The notes beneath the pieces were generated by a model. The model was not told where the DNA came from. It searched no databases and worked only from the letters and a program-made list of their open reading frames with translations. Source: CAXBBB01 sp963793245 (GTDB taxonomy: Bacteria > Bacteroidota > Rhodothermia > Rhodothermales > BA12). From it: a stretch of 64,000 bases of DNA. The stretch covers positions 186,001 to 250,000 of the forward strand of contig CAWBZG010000005.1 in the NCBI GenBank assembly GCA_963793245.1. Direction: 5' to 3'. Positions 1-7,196 of this stretch are shown here, one piece after another; the stretch's first letter is position 1, and every line of letters starts with the position of its first letter. Position numbers and translations under genes: made by a program.

Positions 1-415
1 CGATGGTGCCTGCGTTGGGCGGAAGTTGAATCGGACCGTCGACACCCTGAACAGCTAGGCCGCCAGGCGTGCGGAGCGTGCCGTCTTCGCCCGGAGTGAA
101 GCGTCCGGCGCGTGTGTAGCGGAGGGCGCCCGTCGCTTCGTCCATGACTTCGAAGAGGCCGTCGCCGCGCAAAGCCACGTCGAGCGGGTTGCCGGTCTCT
201 TCGAGTTGGCCGTGGCTGGTGTCGGCTCCTTGCTCGGTCAGGCGGTCGCTGGTTGGGGCGCCTTCGATGTCGAGGCGTTCGTTGAGCGCGGTCACGAAGA
301 GGCGGTCGCGACGGTAGCCGATGGTGTTGGCGTTGGCGAGATTATTCGCCGTCCGCTCCTGCCGCTGGGTCGACTGGTGCATCGAGGCGACAGCGTTGCG
401 CAGGCGAAGGAGCAT
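1..415 (-). CDS. flgF: Flagellar basal-body rod protein, FlgF-like (N-terminal part, cut by window edge)
   Basis: Reading the minus strand from an ATG at 415 gives 138 codons that stay open to the window edge. The N-terminus has the flagellar rod/hook signature: an amphipathic first helix followed by ANNLANANTIGYRRDR (about residues 23-38), which helps assemble the axial structure. Further on come LRGDGLFEV and YTRAGRFTPGEDGTLRTPGG, the repeat typical of FlgF and FlgG, and GPIQLPPNAGTI near the edge. FlgF forms the proximal rod of the flagellum in the periplasm. The placement of the GPIxLP stretch favours FlgF, but FlgG is possible because the C-terminus is missing. The gene is divergent from three response regulators. 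It implies a motile, or formerly motile, cell. Confidence 0.85.
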   Translation of the reverse strand, partial: MLLRLRNAVASMHQSTQRQERTANNLANANTIGYRRDRLFVTALNERLDIEGAPTSDRLTEQGADTSHGQLEETGNPLDVALRGDGLFEVMDEATGALRYTRAGRFTPGEDGTLRTPGGLAVQGVDGPIQLPPNAGTI

Positions 416-601
416 CGGTAAAAGGGGGAGCTTGGTGACGCTGCCGACCTATGCAAAAGCGTGTCCGCTCGCCCATCGGCGCTAGAACGCCGTTTCCTCT
501 GCTCGCCCCGGTTGCGCTTTCCGTCCGACCCGGCAGGTTTTTCCCGTGCATCAACTGTTCAGGCTTAAGTGCGCCATCGTTTGGACGATATGCTCCATAT
601 G

Positions 602-1003
602 ATGCGCCTGCTGCTTGTCGAAGACTCACCCAACGCTGCCCGTGTCGTGCAACGGCAGTTGACGATGGTCGGTCTGCCACTGCCCGAGTGGGTGCGCTCC
701 GCTGAGGAGGCCGCTGATCGCATCGCCGAGCAGAACTACGATGTCATCCTGCTCGACTGGACATTGCCCGGCATGAGCGGTCTGGATCTACTGCGCCAGG
801 TCCGCGCCGATGCCGACGAAGCGACTGCTGCGCTTCCGGTTCTCATGCTCACCGCACACGACTTCACTGCGGACGTTCTCGAAGCCGTAGAAGCCGGAGC
901 CGACGACTACCTGCTCAAACCGGTGTCGCCCGAGGCGCTCCGACATAAAATCCGGCGGTTGACCGTTCGATCTAGACCGACATCGGTCGGTAGCCCGCCG
1001 TAG
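602..1003 (+). CDS. Single-domain response regulator (CheY-like), first of three
   Basis: This 133-residue protein is only a receiver domain. The acidic pocket (VED at residues 6-8), the phosphoacceptor D52 in LLDWTLPGMSG, the threonine in LMLTAHD and the lysine in LLKPVS are all present. It should be phosphorylated by a histidine kinase and act by protein-protein contact, because no output domain follows. I chose the ATG at 602 because MRLLLVED is the usual start of a receiver; in-frame ATGs at 569, 590 and 599 only add unconserved residues. It is the first of three similar tandem genes divergent from a flagellar rod gene, which suggests a motility or chemotaxis link (inference). Confidence 0.85.
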   Translation: MRLLLVEDSPNAARVVQRQLTMVGLPLPEWVRSAEEAADRIAEQNYDVILLDWTLPGMSGLDLLRQVRADADEATAALPVLMLTAHDFTADVLEAVEAGADDYLLKPVSPEALRHKIRRLTVRSRPTSVGSPP

Positions 1004-1056
1004 CTTGAGTGGTTCGGCAGCCTGCTGAACACACGTCTACACCCCCTTCGTCCCCT

Positions 1057-1437
1057 ATGCTGCTCCTCGTCGAAGACAATGGACTCGCTGCCCGCACGAT
1101 GATTCGGCAAATCGAGCGATTGGGATACGCAACACCACACCACGCCGAGTCCGCAGAGCGGGCACTCGATATGCTGCGGGAGACGACGTACAGCGGCGTG
1201 CTGCTCGATTGGATGCTGCCCGGCATGTCGGGTGTCGAGTTGCTCCGTTTCATGCGCGGCTCGCGGCGCTACGCCGACACGCCGATCCTGATGATTACGG
1301 GCAAGCAGAAACGCGAAGACGTGATGGAAGCCGTGCGAGCGGGCGCGACCGACTACGTCGCCAAGCCGGTGCCGCTCGACCTACTCGAGGAAAAACTTCG
1401 CGAACTCGTTCCTGGCCTCACTCCGGGCGAAGAGTAG
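1057..1437 (+). CDS. Single-domain response regulator (CheY-like), second of three
   Basis: This is a 126-residue stand-alone receiver. Visible residues are the acidic pair in LLLVEDN, phosphoacceptor D51 in LLDWMLPGMSG, the threonine in LMITGKQ and the lysine in VAKPVP. It shares the unusual tryptophan straight after the phosphoacceptor and the LPGMSG loop with both neighbours, so the three are probably local duplicates. The ATG at 1057 gives the canonical MLLLVED start. The gap to the preceding stop is 53 bases, compatible with one transcript. No DNA-binding or enzymatic output domain is present, so its target cannot be read from the sequence. Confidence 0.85.
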   Translation: MLLLVEDNGLAARTMIRQIERLGYATPHHAESAERALDMLRETTYSGVLLDWMLPGMSGVELLRFMRGSRRYADTPILMITGKQKREDVMEAVRAGATDYVAKPVPLDLLEEKLRELVPGLTPGEE

Positions 1438-1499
1438 CGCAGCGGATTTAAGTCGACGCGCAGCGAACCGACAACGCGGGTAGCCTCTCCCCCGCTGCT

Positions 1500-1871
1500 T
1501 TGCGCCTGCTCCTCATCGAAGACGTCCAACTCACCGCCGACGTCACGCTCCGCCAACTCGTCCGCTTCGGCTTCTCGCGCGTAGACCATGCCGAATCAGG
1601 CGAGGACGCGCTGATTCTGATGCAGCGGCACACGTACGACATCGTCCTGCTCGACTGGAATCTGCCGGGTATGTCGGGCTTAGAATTGCTCTTTCTGATG
1701 CGTGCCTCGCGCCGCTACGCCACGACGCCCGTCCTGATGGTCTCGGGCCGCGCCGGACGTGCGGACATTCAAGAAGCGCTATCGGCAGGCGCTACCGACT
1801 TCCTCGCCAAGCCCGCTCCGCCCAGCGCCCTCGAAGCCAAACTGCACGGCTTCCTCCCCGCCTTTGCGTAG
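1500..1871 (+). CDS. Single-domain response regulator (CheY-like), third of three
   Basis: This is a 123-residue receiver-only protein. The acidic pocket lies in LLLIEDV, the phosphoacceptor is D52 in LLDWNLPGMSG, followed by LMVSGRA (serine in the switch position) and LAKPAP with the conserved lysine. I take TTG at 1500 as the start because it gives the same MRLLLIED N-terminus as the two upstream paralogues and there is no nearby ATG or GTG alternative. It shares MRASRRYATTPVLM with the second receiver (MRGSRRYADTPILM), so those two are the closer pair. It ends three bases before the stop of the convergent SGNH hydrolase gene. Confidence 0.83.
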   Translation: MRLLLIEDVQLTADVTLRQLVRFGFSRVDHAESGEDALILMQRHTYDIVLLDWNLPGMSGLELLFLMRASRRYATTPVLMVSGRAGRADIQEALSAGATDFLAKPAPPSALEAKLHGFLPAFA

Positions 1872-1874
1872 TCG

Positions 1875-2615
1875 TCAGGTCGACTCGTCAAGGTGGGCGC
1901 AAATAAGCTGAGCGACACGGTCCGCCCATAGATCGTAGATAATCGGCCCGGGATGAAAACCGTCTGACGCCATTAGATCACGCATCGGAACGCCGTGCGC
2001 CGAGTCGCCAGGGAGCATCGCGAAGGGCACGTACACGATTCCCTCCGTAGCATCTGCCCACGCTCTGAGAAGGAGGTCGTACCGACGTGCCTGATCTCCG
2101 ACGTACCATCGAAGCGGAGCCGGGATCGCAGGAAACTGCCCAATCGGTGGTAGACCGGAAACCACTACAAGCGCAGCGCCGAAGCGCGTTTGCAGTTCGC
2201 CGACTAACTCCCGGTACCTCGCGAGCCACAAGTCAGGCGCGACATTGGCCGTAATGCTGTTGATGCCGTGCGAAATCACCACTACGTCGAACGGCTCGGA
2301 TTGGAGCGCCCGAAGATGCTCTAGCGTGTGCTCGACCCTCGCCCCGGTTCGAGCAATGAGCCGATAGGTGGTTTGCACATGAGGGTTCAGGTGGCCGAGC
2401 AGACAGCCGAGAAATGCCTGGTCTTGCGAATCTGCGCCCACACCCGCTGCAGCCGAGTCGCCGACAATGAGCAGACGCAGCGACTTCGACCCGGACCCCG
2501 CCCTACCAGACCGCGCCCCTTCCGGCTCGGGCAAGCGCGGAGTGACGCGCCGCACTCTCTTTCCCTGAGCGATCAGCAAGGGTGCGAGAACAGCTTTCAG
2601 AGAGGACGAAATCAC
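1875..2615 (-). CDS. SGNH/GDSL-family hydrolase
   Basis: This 246-residue protein carries the SGNH esterase blocks. The nucleophile is S54 in LLIVGDSAAAGVG. The oxyanion-hole asparagine is N119 in ISHGINS, and the Asp-His pair is in SDGFHPG (D218, H221). The family contains esterases, lipases and thioesterases; the substrate cannot be told here. No clear signal peptide is visible, since the first 20 residues are only mildly hydrophobic, so it is probably cytoplasmic or weakly membrane associated. The start is GTG at 2615. It is divergent from a MarR regulator and shares an intergenic region that holds a palindrome, so it may be under control of that regulator (inference). Confidence 0.85.
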   Translation of the reverse strand: MISSSLKAVLAPLLIAQGKRVRRVTPRLPEPEGARSGRAGSGSKSLRLLIVGDSAAAGVGADSQDQAFLGCLLGHLNPHVQTTYRLIARTGARVEHTLEHLRALQSEPFDVVVISHGINSITANVAPDLWLARYRELVGELQTRFGAALVVVSGLPPIGQFPAIPAPLRWYVGDQARRYDLLLRAWADATEGIVYVPFAMLPGDSAHGVPMRDLMASDGFHPGPIIYDLWADRVAQLICAHLDEST

Positions 2616-2623
2616 GGCGACGC

Positions 2624-2656
2624 GTACATTAGTTCATTCGTGAACCAATATAGTAC
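2624..2656. promoter_or_regulatory. Palindromic operator between SGNH hydrolase and MarR genes
   Basis: The core GTTCA-TTCG-TGAAC (2632-2645) is a perfect 5-bp inverted repeat. It extends outward with near symmetry (GTACATT on the left, AAT plus GTAC on the right). MarR dimers usually bind palindromes of about this size next to their own gene. A TATAGT stretch at 2649-2654 could serve as a promoter box for the MarR gene, which would place the operator over the promoter. Its regulatory role is inferred. Confidence 0.55.
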
Positions 2657-2660
2657 ACCA

Positions 2661-3122
2661 GTGAACGACCCATCCGAACTCCTCGACTTTCCCGGATTTC
2701 GAGACTGGCTGTCCGTCGTGCGCACCTACAATGCGTGCGAACGCGTGCTGACACACCGTCTCGAAAACCTCGACTTGACGCTGGCCCAACACGACGTGTT
2801 GGTCGCACTAACCGCCGCCGGACCGATGCGACAACGCGATCTCGCCGACCGACTGCTGGTCGTCAAGAGCAACATCACCGCCATCCTGACGCGAATGGAG
2901 CGAGACGGGCTGGTCACACGCTCTACGGATGCCTCTGACAAACGCGCAAAACGCGTCGCCCCCACCGCAGAGGGGGAGCGACGCGTCACTAGGAGTCTGG
3001 CTGCTCAGCGAGAAGTGATCGCCGGGATGCTGAGTAGGCTTTCCGCCGACGAGAGCGCACTCCTGGGCGAACTCATGCGCCGGGTACGCACTCCACTCGA
3101 CGCCGAGCTTACTGCCCGCTGA
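2661..3122 (+). CDS. MarR-family transcriptional regulator
   Basis: This 153-residue winged-helix protein has the MarR layout: N-terminal helix FPGFRDWLSVVRTYNACERVL, recognition region LTLAQHDVLVAL...MRQRDLADRLLVVKSNITAILTRMERDGLV, wing residues DASDKRAKRVAPTAEG, and a C-terminal dimerisation helix. MarR proteins repress by binding palindromes and are released by small ligands or oxidation. I prefer GTG at 2661 because it lies just past the palindrome at 2624-2656; GTG at 2640 is in frame but sits inside the palindrome. The gene converges on the MsrAB gene with a 14-base overlap of the coding ends. No cysteine-based redox switch stands out beyond one cysteine in the first helix. Confidence 0.88.
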   Translation: MNDPSELLDFPGFRDWLSVVRTYNACERVLTHRLENLDLTLAQHDVLVALTAAGPMRQRDLADRLLVVKSNITAILTRMERDGLVTRSTDASDKRAKRVAPTAEGERRVTRSLAAQREVIAGMLSRLSADESALLGELMRRVRTPLDAELTAR

Positions 3123-4266
3123 AGAGCGACGCGTACTGACCGTAGCCTTCGGCCTCGAGTTCGGCGACGGGGATAAACCGCATCGATGCCGAGTTCATGC
3201 AGTAGCGCAGTCCGGTCGGCTCGGGGCCGTCGGGAAAGACGTGACCCAGATGCGAGTCGGCTAGGCGGCTGCGCACTTCGATGCGGACCATGCCCAACGT
3301 CCGGTCTTCGTGCTCGACGACGAGCGCCGGTTCGAGCGGCTTGGTGAACGACGGCCAGCCCGTTCCCGAATCGAACTTGTCGAGCGACGAAAACAGCGGC
3401 TCGCCGGAGACGATGTCGACGTAGATCCCTGCTTTCTTGTTGTCGTCATACGGATTGTCGAAGGGCCGCTCCGTTCCGTCTTGCTGGGTGACACGGTACT
3501 GCACATCGGTCAGACGGTCGCGCAGTTCGGCGTCGTTGGGCTTGGCGAAATCGGCCCACGGCTGGAGGCTGGGCGGCAGCGGCGTCGCCTGCGACGTTTC
3601 GTTGCCCCACGTGCGGCGGAGGAACGGCTTGCGGCCCGATCCCTCGGCATAGCTGTCGTAACGCGGCTGGTTCTTGAGATAGAAGTCCTGGTGATAGAGT
3701 TCAGCCGGATAAAACGTCGTGTAGTCGATGACGGGGACAACGATCGGCTCATCGAACGTGCCCGTCGCAGCCAGTTCGGACTTGCTCGCCTCGGCCAGTT
3801 GGCGCTGCTCCATGTCGTGCGCATAGATGGCAGGCGCGTAGTGCGGGCCGCGGTCAGCGAACTGCCCGCCATCGTCGGTCGGGTCGATGTTGCGCCAGTA
3901 GGCGTAGAGCAGTTGCTCGTAGCTGGCCTTGGACGCATCGTAAAAGACCTGGACGGCCTCGACGTAATCCGTTCGGCCATTGGCGACGTCGTCGTAGGCG
4001 GGGTTGGGTTCGGTGCCACCTGCGAAACCAGAGACGACCGCTTCGACGCCGTCGATGGCTTCGAGCGGCGGCTCCATGCACCAGAAGCAACCGCCCGCGA
4101 ACGTGGCGACGGTCAGGTTGGAGTTGGCGCGCAGCCGTTCGAGCAGTTCGGCGGGCGGTGTTAGATCGAGGCTGTCGGAGGAGCGCGCCGTGTTCTGCGC
4201 GCCCGTCGTACTCGTCTGGCACGCGGCCAGCAGGAGCAGCAGCAGGAAAAGAGGAAAGCGTTTCAT
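3109..4266 (-). CDS. msrAB: Bifunctional peptide methionine sulfoxide reductase MsrA-MsrB, lipoprotein
   Basis: This 385-residue fusion repairs oxidised methionine in proteins: MsrA reduces the S-sulfoxide and MsrB the R-sulfoxide. The start at 4266 gives a lipoprotein signal (MKRFPLFLLLLLLAAC, lipobox Cys16), so it should sit in the envelope. MsrA is N-terminal with the catalytic GCFWCMEPPLEA (Cys60). MsrB is C-terminal with FDSGTGWPSF, SHLGHVFPDGP and RYCMNSASMRF (catalytic Cys356). The CxxC zinc pairs found in many MsrB proteins are absent, as in the zinc-free subclass. The gene converges on and overlaps the MarR gene by 14 bases. Confidence 0.95.
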   Translation of the reverse strand: MKRFPLFLLLLLLAACQTSTTGAQNTARSSDSLDLTPPAELLERLRANSNLTVATFAGGCFWCMEPPLEAIDGVEAVVSGFAGGTEPNPAYDDVANGRTDYVEAVQVFYDASKASYEQLLYAYWRNIDPTDDGGQFADRGPHYAPAIYAHDMEQRQLAEASKSELAATGTFDEPIVVPVIDYTTFYPAELYHQDFYLKNQPRYDSYAEGSGRKPFLRRTWGNETSQATPLPPSLQPWADFAKPNDAELRDRLTDVQYRVTQQDGTERPFDNPYDDNKKAGIYVDIVSGEPLFSSLDKFDSGTGWPSFTKPLEPALVVEHEDRTLGMVRIEVRSRLADSHLGHVFPDGPEPTGLRYCMNSASMRFIPVAELEAEGYGQYASLFSGQ

Positions 4267-4409
4267 AGTCGAAATCGGTTGGATGTGCAGAGATGAACGG
4301 AGCGGCCGACGAAAGGATTTCACGCGGCGAAATCGTCAGGTCGCCGTTAGAATTGGCGCACATCGGCTTCGCGCGAACGCGTCCGATCCGTCGGGCGTCT
4401 CATCCCCCG

Positions 4410-5390
4410 ATGCCTCACCTCCGCCGCCCTTCTGTCGTTCCGTCTGCTCGGCTTTTGATCGTACTACCCCTAGTGGCACTGGTGCTGGTCGTCTACGCCC
4501 TGGTCGCGTTTCGGTGGGGCGATGATGTATCGACGTATTGGGCAGATCGGATGGCCGAACGCGAGGGCGTCGATATCGCTCACACGCTCCGCACGACCGA
4601 CGACCTCCTCGCCTGGATCGCCGACAATCCCAAGCACGCCGCGCTCTACACCGACACGCTCGCCCTTCACGCCGATACGCCGCGCCCGACGACTGGAGCT
4701 TCGTTCGTCACGTTGCTCCACGCAGCCAATCGGCACGTCCGCGCTGGGAGACTCGGCACGTCCGATCGCGTCGCGCCTCACCTTCTCGACCGCGTCGCTC
4801 TCGAACCGGCTCAGTCACCCGACTCGATCTCGATTGGCGACCTCATCGACCGCGTCTCGTCAGGCAACGCAGCCGCTCACGACGCTCTGATATTGTTGCT
4901 GGCGATGCGTGGCTTACCGCCAGCGTTTCCCCTGCTGCCGCCTATTCAACCACAAACCGGGCTGCGCCTCACGTGGCGCAACCACACGTTCGCCTCACCG
5001 CCTGACACGCTAGCGCTCGCCTTTGCTGAGATGTCGCCAGACCAACTCGATGCCCAGATCCTGACGATGCAGGACGGCTGGCTCCACGACGCTGACTTTC
5101 GAGAAGCCGAGCAAGAGTGGCGCGCAGATCAACCGCCCCTCTCGCCCCGAATACACCGCGCGTTGGCAGCCGCCACACTGCCGCGCACGTCGGCGCGTGT
5201 ACTAACATCGGCTCTGGCATCCGGCGACGCGCTTTGGTTTAGCGAACCCGGTTTCACGACTGCCGCCGTCTACTGCGGCGAACATAAAGCGACGGTTGTG
5301 CTCTCAGACGTTCCACTCGGCTTGTGGCGAGCACTGGACGAGTCGCGCTTGCCGATGGAGTTAGCCCAGCGTGGGTGTCCGGTCCGTTAG
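4410..5390 (+). CDS. Membrane-anchored protein, possibly a degenerate beta-lactamase/transpeptidase-fold protein
   Basis: I do not recognise this 326-residue protein with certainty. The ATG at 4410 is followed by one strong transmembrane segment (LLIVLPLVALVLVVYALVAF, about residues 14-33), so it is probably anchored with its bulk outside the cytoplasm. The order of motifs recalls class A beta-lactamase-like serine hydrolases: DTPRPTTGASFVTLLHAANRHVRAGRL in place of the SxxK helix, then SIGDLIDRVSSGNAAAHDALILLLAMRGL in place of the SxN helix. The catalytic lysine of SxxK appears to be missing, which suggests a non-catalytic homologue. The family link is inferred from motif spacing only. It converges on the epimerase gene. 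Confidence 0.6.
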   Translation: MPHLRRPSVVPSARLLIVLPLVALVLVVYALVAFRWGDDVSTYWADRMAEREGVDIAHTLRTTDDLLAWIADNPKHAALYTDTLALHADTPRPTTGASFVTLLHAANRHVRAGRLGTSDRVAPHLLDRVALEPAQSPDSISIGDLIDRVSSGNAAAHDALILLLAMRGLPPAFPLLPPIQPQTGLRLTWRNHTFASPPDTLALAFAEMSPDQLDAQILTMQDGWLHDADFREAEQEWRADQPPLSPRIHRALAAATLPRTSARVLTSALASGDALWFSEPGFTTAAVYCGEHKATVVLSDVPLGLWRALDESRLPMELAQRGCPVR

Positions 5391-5450
5391 GTACCAACCG
5401 GCCAAACAAACGGCGCGTCTCAGTGGCGCGATGGTGTTCTGACTTCTGGT

Positions 5451-6455
5451 CTACAACCAGTCGTTGGCGCGGTACCAGTCGATGGTTTCAGAAATCCCCT
5501 CGTCGAGGCCGACCGTCGGCGCGTAGTTGAACAGACGATGCGCCTTGGCGCTACTGCACGCTGTACAGGCGTCGCGGATTTCGCGGGCCTTCTCTCGGTT
5601 GAGCGGCGGATACGTGCCCGACACCTTGCCGAACGCTTCGGCAGCGGCCCCGATCGTCCCGACGAGAAAGCGAGGAATGCGTACCGTCACCATCCGACGC
5701 CCCAACGCTTTGGCGGTCGCGTCGCGCACTTCGGACCAACTGTAGACGCGCGGCGACCCTAGAAACAGCGTCTCACCGACGGTAGCGTCGCTGTGGGCCG
5801 CGTCGATCATGCCGTTGACCAAATCGCGCACGTGAACGAGACTCAGCACTGGCTTGAACGGATCGCCGACGACCGGGCAGATGCCTTTGCTGCACGTCTG
5901 GAAAAACGTGTAGATGTCGGCCTCGCGCGGACCGTAGACGGCAGGTGGGCGAACGACGGTAATCGGGAGAGCATCCAGATAACTCTGTGTCATCTGCTGC
6001 GGATCGGACAGCGCCGCCTCCATCCGCATTTTGGATGCACCGTAGCGTGAGATGGGCACCAGCGGCGAGTCTTCGTCGGCAATCGGCGGCGTCCCCTCAC
6101 ACGTGCCGACGGCGGCGAGGCTGCTCGTCACCAGCACGCGCTTGACGTTTGGCGCATTGCCTTTGACTGCGCCCAGCAGGTTGAGCGTTGCCCGCACGTT
6201 TCCAACCTCGAACGCGTCGTCGTCTTGCGCCCGCGTCACACCCGCCAAGTGGTAGACGTAGTCGACGCCCTCGACCGCTTCCCACAGCACGCCGATGTCG
6301 CTTAGACTGCCCTTGACGATCTCCACATCGGTGCCCTCCAGCCATTTCGCTTCGCCTCGCACCAGCGCGCGGACGGTGTGCCCGCGTGCCACCAGAGCTT
6401 CGGCCAGATGACTGCCGATGAACCCGGTGCCGCCAGTGAGAAAAACGGTTGCCAT
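5451..6455 (-). CDS. NAD-dependent epimerase/dehydratase (extended SDR)
   Basis: This 334-residue protein is an extended short-chain dehydrogenase. The NAD-binding motif TGGTGFIGSH lies at residues 7-16, an acidic/NAD-contacting stretch follows, VTSSLAAVG contains the active-site serine, and YGASK has Tyr138 and Lys142. It resembles dihydroflavonol-reductase-like or nucleotide-sugar epimerase proteins; the substrate cannot be read. The C-terminus (LFNYAPTVGLDEGISETIDWYRANDWL) is typical for the family. The ATG at 6455 sits about 28 bases downstream of a TATTTTGC promoter box. Confidence 0.9.
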   Translation of the reverse strand: MATVFLTGGTGFIGSHLAEALVARGHTVRALVRGEAKWLEGTDVEIVKGSLSDIGVLWEAVEGVDYVYHLAGVTRAQDDDAFEVGNVRATLNLLGAVKGNAPNVKRVLVTSSLAAVGTCEGTPPIADEDSPLVPISRYGASKMRMEAALSDPQQMTQSYLDALPITVVRPPAVYGPREADIYTFFQTCSKGICPVVGDPFKPVLSLVHVRDLVNGMIDAAHSDATVGETLFLGSPRVYSWSEVRDATAKALGRRMVTVRIPRFLVGTIGAAAEAFGKVSGTYPPLNREKAREIRDACTACSSAKAHRLFNYAPTVGLDEGISETIDWYRANDWL

Positions 6456-6482
6456 TGCGCGCAGAGGTGAGGTGAGCCGACT

Positions 6483-6490
6483 GCAAAATA
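6483..6490 (-). promoter_or_regulatory. Bacteroidota-type -7 promoter box (TATTTTGC) for the epimerase gene
   Basis: The minus strand reads TATTTTGC, which fits the TAnnTTTG -7 box known from Bacteroidota sigma factors. It lies about 28 bases before the epimerase ATG at 6455. I see no clear TTG -33 box at the usual distance. Confidence 0.5.
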
Positions 6491-6542
6491 CCGCGCGCTT
6501 TGCTCACTGCCTTTCCTCTACCCTCTGCCCCAAACGCAACAC

Positions 6543-6568
6543 GCTCCGCCGACCCAAGCCGACGGAGC
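6543..6568 (-). terminator. Terminator-like hairpin after the DUF4332 gene
   Basis: GCTCCGCCG and CGACGGAGC pair around an 8-base loop. The hairpin lies 22 bases past the stop of the DUF4332 gene (6590) on its strand. The sequence after it is T-rich (GTGTTGCGTTTGG) rather than a clean T run, so termination is likely but not certain. Confidence 0.5.
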
Positions 6569-6589
6569 GCGCATAGCGACCAGGCAACG

Positions 6590-6994
6590 TCAGTGAGTGA
6601 CCGCTTTGTCCATCTCTTTGGCCTGGGCGATGAAGCCCTGAACCTGACTTAGCGCCGAAACGCGTCGGACGAGTTGCTTCTCCTCGTTGGCTGCGACCAT
6701 CGCCGCGTGGAGGTTTTCGGCGTTGCGCTGCGCCAGTTCGGGCACGCTGTCGACACCTGCGGCTTCGAGCAGTTCGGACGTTTCGCCGCCGATGCCTTTG
6801 ATGCGCATCAGATCGGCGTGGTTGACGAAGCGCAGCATCCGCTTGTCGTCTAGGCCGAGCACTTTGGCCATAACCTCGCGGCCTTTCTTGGTGCCCGCTT
6901 TAGAGAGCAAGTCGTCGGTGGATTTGATGTCGGCGTCGCGCATTTTCTGAGCGATGACAGGGCCGATGCCCTCAATGTCTTCGATGTTGGCCAT
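6590..6994 (-). CDS. DUF4332/helix-hairpin-helix small protein
   Basis: This 134-residue helical protein begins MANIEDIEGIGPVIAQKMRDADIKSTDDLLSKAGTKKGR and repeats the theme at ADLMRIKGIGGETSELLEAAGVDSVPELAQ. These are two helix-hairpin-helix units (IxGIGP/IKGIGG), the pattern of the DUF4332 family. Such units usually contact DNA backbone or act as protein modules; the cellular role of the family is not established. A similar reading of the gene as a fragment of a larger DNA-repair protein is unlikely, because start, stop and downstream hairpin are all in place. Confidence 0.8.
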   Translation of the reverse strand: MANIEDIEGIGPVIAQKMRDADIKSTDDLLSKAGTKKGREVMAKVLGLDDKRMLRFVNHADLMRIKGIGGETSELLEAAGVDSVPELAQRNAENLHAAMVAANEEKQLVRRVSALSQVQGFIAQAKEMDKAVTH

Positions 6995-7196
6995 GAGTGG
7001 ATGTGGCGATTAGGTGAAGGGTGAACCTCAAGATAACCGGTCGCCCGTGATTGATCGAATCGGGCCACGGATGACGTTTCAGTGTCGCAATCAAACAGAT
7101 CACAGCCAATGAAACAGCAAACAAGCTGGATAGAACGGAGGCCGCAGCCAACAGGCGTCGACGCAGCAGTCACGCCCTGTTCTTCTGGGGTCGCTC

